Source: Nonomuraea endophytica
GTDB taxonomy: Bacteria > Actinomycetota > Actinomycetes > Streptosporangiales > Streptosporangiaceae
Assembly: GCF_014203235.1 (NCBI RefSeq)
Contig: NZ_JACHIN010000001.1
Coordinates: 372,001-436,000 of the forward strand
Direction: 5' to 3'
DNA: 64,000 nt
Position 1 is the stretch's first letter, and every line of letters starts with the position of its first letter. This document shows positions 62,634-64,000 of this stretch, piece after piece. The translations under genes and the position numbers were made by a program. Below the pieces are notes generated by a model. The model did not search any database. It had not been told where the DNA came from and was given only the letters and a program-made list of their open reading frames with translations.

Positions 62634-64000
62634 ATGTCGCCTGACCTCCACCGACTCGCCATGGCCGTGCTCCAGCCTGGCTTCGAGGGGACCACCGCCC
62701 CCGACTGGCTGCGCAGGGCGCTCGGCGAGGGATTGGGGGGCGCCGTACTGTTCGCCCGCAACCTCCCGAGCGAACACCTCATCCCCCAGATCCGCGCCGA
62801 GAACCCCGACACCGTGATCGCCGTCGACGAGGAAGGCGGCGTCGTCACCCGCTTCGAGGCCAGGTCGGGCAGCTCCTTCCCCGGCAACCGCGCGCTCGGC
62901 GTGGCCGACGACGAGGCCCTCACCGAGCGGGTCGGCAGGCAGATCGGCCGCATGCTGGCCGAGGCCGACGTCACCCTCGACTACGCGCCCTCCGTCGACG
63001 TCAACGCCAACCCCGCCAACCCGGTCATCGGCGTCCGCTCCTTCGGCCCCACCTCCGGCCTGGTGTCCCGGCACGCCGTCGCCTACATCCGCGGCCTCCA
63101 GAGCGCAGGGGTGGCCGCCTGCGCCAAGCACTTCCCCGGCCACGGCGACACCATCACCGACTCCCACCTGGCGCTGCCCACCGTGCACGCCACCGTGGAG
63201 GAGCTGTGGGAGCGCGACCTGCCGCCGTTCCGCGCGGCGATCGACGCCGGGGTGCGCTCGGTCATGTGCGGCCACCTGCTGGTGCCCGCCCTGGACCCGT
63301 CGCTGCCGGCGACGCTGAGCCGTACCGTGCTGACGGGGTTGCTGCGCGAGGAGCTCGGCTTCGACGGCATGCTCGTCACCGACGCGATCGAGATGAAGGC
63401 CGTCGCGGCCCGCTACACGCCCGGCGAGATCGCCGTGCGCGCGCTCGCCGCGGGCGTGGACGCCATCTGCGTCGGCATCACCACCGAGCAGGGTCTGCGC
63501 GAACTGCGCGACGCGATCACGGCCGCCGTGCTCTCGGGCGAGCTGGCCGAGTCGCGCCTGGCGGAAGCGGCCGCGCGGGTGCGCGCGATCGCCGAGTGGT
63601 ACGGCAAGCAGGACCGTTCGGCCGCCGAGGACCCCGGCGTCGGCCTGGAGGCGGCCAGGGCGGCGCTGACCGTCACCGGCGCCGCCACGCTGGCCGGTGC
63701 GCCGCTCGTCGTCGAGGTCAACACGCGGCTCAACCAGGCCGTCGACCCCTCGACGCCGACCGGGCTGACCGCGGCGCTGGCGGCCAGGCTGCCCGGCACC
63801 GAGCGGGTCGTGATGGCCGCCGAGGGCGAGTTGCCCGCCTTCGACGAACGGCCCGTGGTGCTCGTGGTGCACGACTCGGCGCGGCACGCCTGGGTCAGGG
63901 AGCGGATCGCGCAGGCCGTGCGGGTGCGCCCGGACGCGGTCGTCGTGGACACCGGCATTCCCGGCGAGCCGGCGGGCGCCGCGTTCGTCGCGACCAACGG
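62634..64000 (+). CDS. nagZ: Glycoside hydrolase family 3, NagZ-like beta-N-acetylglucosaminidase (partial)
   Basis: The gene runs off the right edge; 455 residues are visible. NagZ-type GH3 enzymes remove N-acetylglucosamine from muropeptides. Visible are [14 protein letters not shown] (about 61-74), the KHFPGHGDT and DSH acid/base loop (about 165-181), [21 protein letters not shown] and the nucleophile in [12 protein letters not shown] (Asp about 249). A C-terminal GH3_C-like domain begins near residue 340. ATG 62634 gives [17 protein letters not shown]; the in-frame ATG at 62661 is an alternative. It is divergent from the GHL10-anmK operon and could be a secreted or cytoplasmic enzyme; no signal peptide is seen. 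Confidence 0.88.
   Translation, partial: MSPDLHRLAMAVLQPGFEGTTAPDWLRRALGEGLGGAVLFARNLPSEHLIPQIRAENPDTVIAVDEEGGVVTRFEARSGSSFPGNRALGVADDEALTERVGRQIGRMLAEADVTLDYAPSVDVNANPANPVIGVRSFGPTSGLVSRHAVAYIRGLQSAGVAACAKHFPGHGDTITDSHLALPTVHATVEELWERDLPPFRAAIDAGVRSVMCGHLLVPALDPSLPATLSRTVLTGLLREELGFDGMLVTDAIEMKAVAARYTPGEIAVRALAAGVDAICVGITTEQGLRELRDAITAAVLSGELAESRLAEAAARVRAIAEWYGKQDRSAAEDPGVGLEAARAALTVTGAATLAGAPLVVEVNTRLNQAVDPSTPTGLTAALAARLPGTERVVMAAEGELPAFDERPVVLVVHDSARHAWVRERIAQAVRVRPDAVVVDTGIPGEPAGAAFVATN

Noticed and set aside
59877..63887. A very long leftward open frame (1336 codons) covering anmK, GHL10 and the NagZ-like gene
   Set aside because: Its translation is low-complexity Arg/Gly/Pro/Asp-rich except where it follows anmK in frame. 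The rest is antisense to the GH3 gene or in a wrong frame of the GHL10 gene, both of which have clear catalytic motifs.

Overview
The window is about 64 kb of very GC-rich DNA (roughly 70% by eye). GTG and TTG starts are frequent, many genes join through 1-4 base stop/start overlaps, and there are Tat and lipoprotein signals. It reads as the chromosome of a filamentous actinomycete. Several gene orders match, from memory, the Streptomyces coelicolor core: cytidine deaminase/thymidine phosphorylase/BMP-type ABC transporter, the S11 peptidase/SCO4848-like/YihY trio, and DUF3017 close to citric acid cycle genes. The short gene-end duplications and repeated intergenic motifs suggest a member of the Streptosporangiales (for example Nonomuraea or Streptosporangium); that assignment is inference. 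I found no tRNA, rRNA, insertion sequence, prophage, CRISPR array or classical antibiotic cluster.

Layout. 1-3.9 kb: an M20 peptidase, purine nucleoside phosphorylase and a PGM2-type phosphosugar mutase in one overlapping operon. 3.8-6.1 kb: a leftward MerR / ECF sigma / GyrI-like operon behind a MerR-type promoter with a 19-base spacer. 6.1-11 kb: an FG-GAP lipoprotein, a broken heme-uptake gene behind a perfect iron box, and a TetR / acyl-CoA ligase / enoyl-CoA hydratase operon. 11-22 kb: PH-domain membrane protein, adenosine deaminase, a large AAA ATPase, two NmrA-like oxidoreductases, cupin, AMIN-like lipoprotein, and an MFS pump with its MarR and AraC regulators. 22-29.2 kb: deoA, cdd and the nucleoside ABC transporter nupO-nupP-nupQ with lipoprotein bmpA. 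An 88-base triplicated repeat lies just before nupO. 29.4-35 kb: a secreted X-Pro-peptidase-like hydrolase, a minisatellite, an M20 amidohydrolase and, divergent from it, a stand-alone ATP-grasp peptide ligase of the PGM1 (pheganomycin) family. 35-47 kb: S11 peptidase, YihY, amidohydrolase/MarR pair, GlxA-like regulator/metallo-hydrolase pair, a pseudo-protease TPR protein, trpS, CNNM/CorC protein and galE. 47-59 kb: mdh, a receptor kinase fused to a solute-binding sensor, monomeric isocitrate dehydrogenase, DUF3017 and citrate synthase. 59-64 kb: an FHA-HTH regulator and a cell-wall recycling group (anmK, a GHL10 hydrolase, and a NagZ-like GH3 enzyme running off the right edge).

Two functional themes stand out. 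The first is nucleoside salvage: a BMP/NupOPQ uptake system feeds cytidine deaminase, adenosine deaminase, thymidine and purine nucleoside phosphorylases, and a mutase that probably converts pentose 1-phosphates. The second is peptidoglycan turnover: NagZ-like GH3, AnmK, a GHL10 protein and an S11 carboxypeptidase. The most unusual observations are the HmuT-HmuU deletion chimera, the triplicated small-ORF repeat before nupO, tandem repeats containing stop codons at three convergent gene junctions, the PGM1-type ligase with a small upstream ORF, and the kinase fused to a solute-binding domain.
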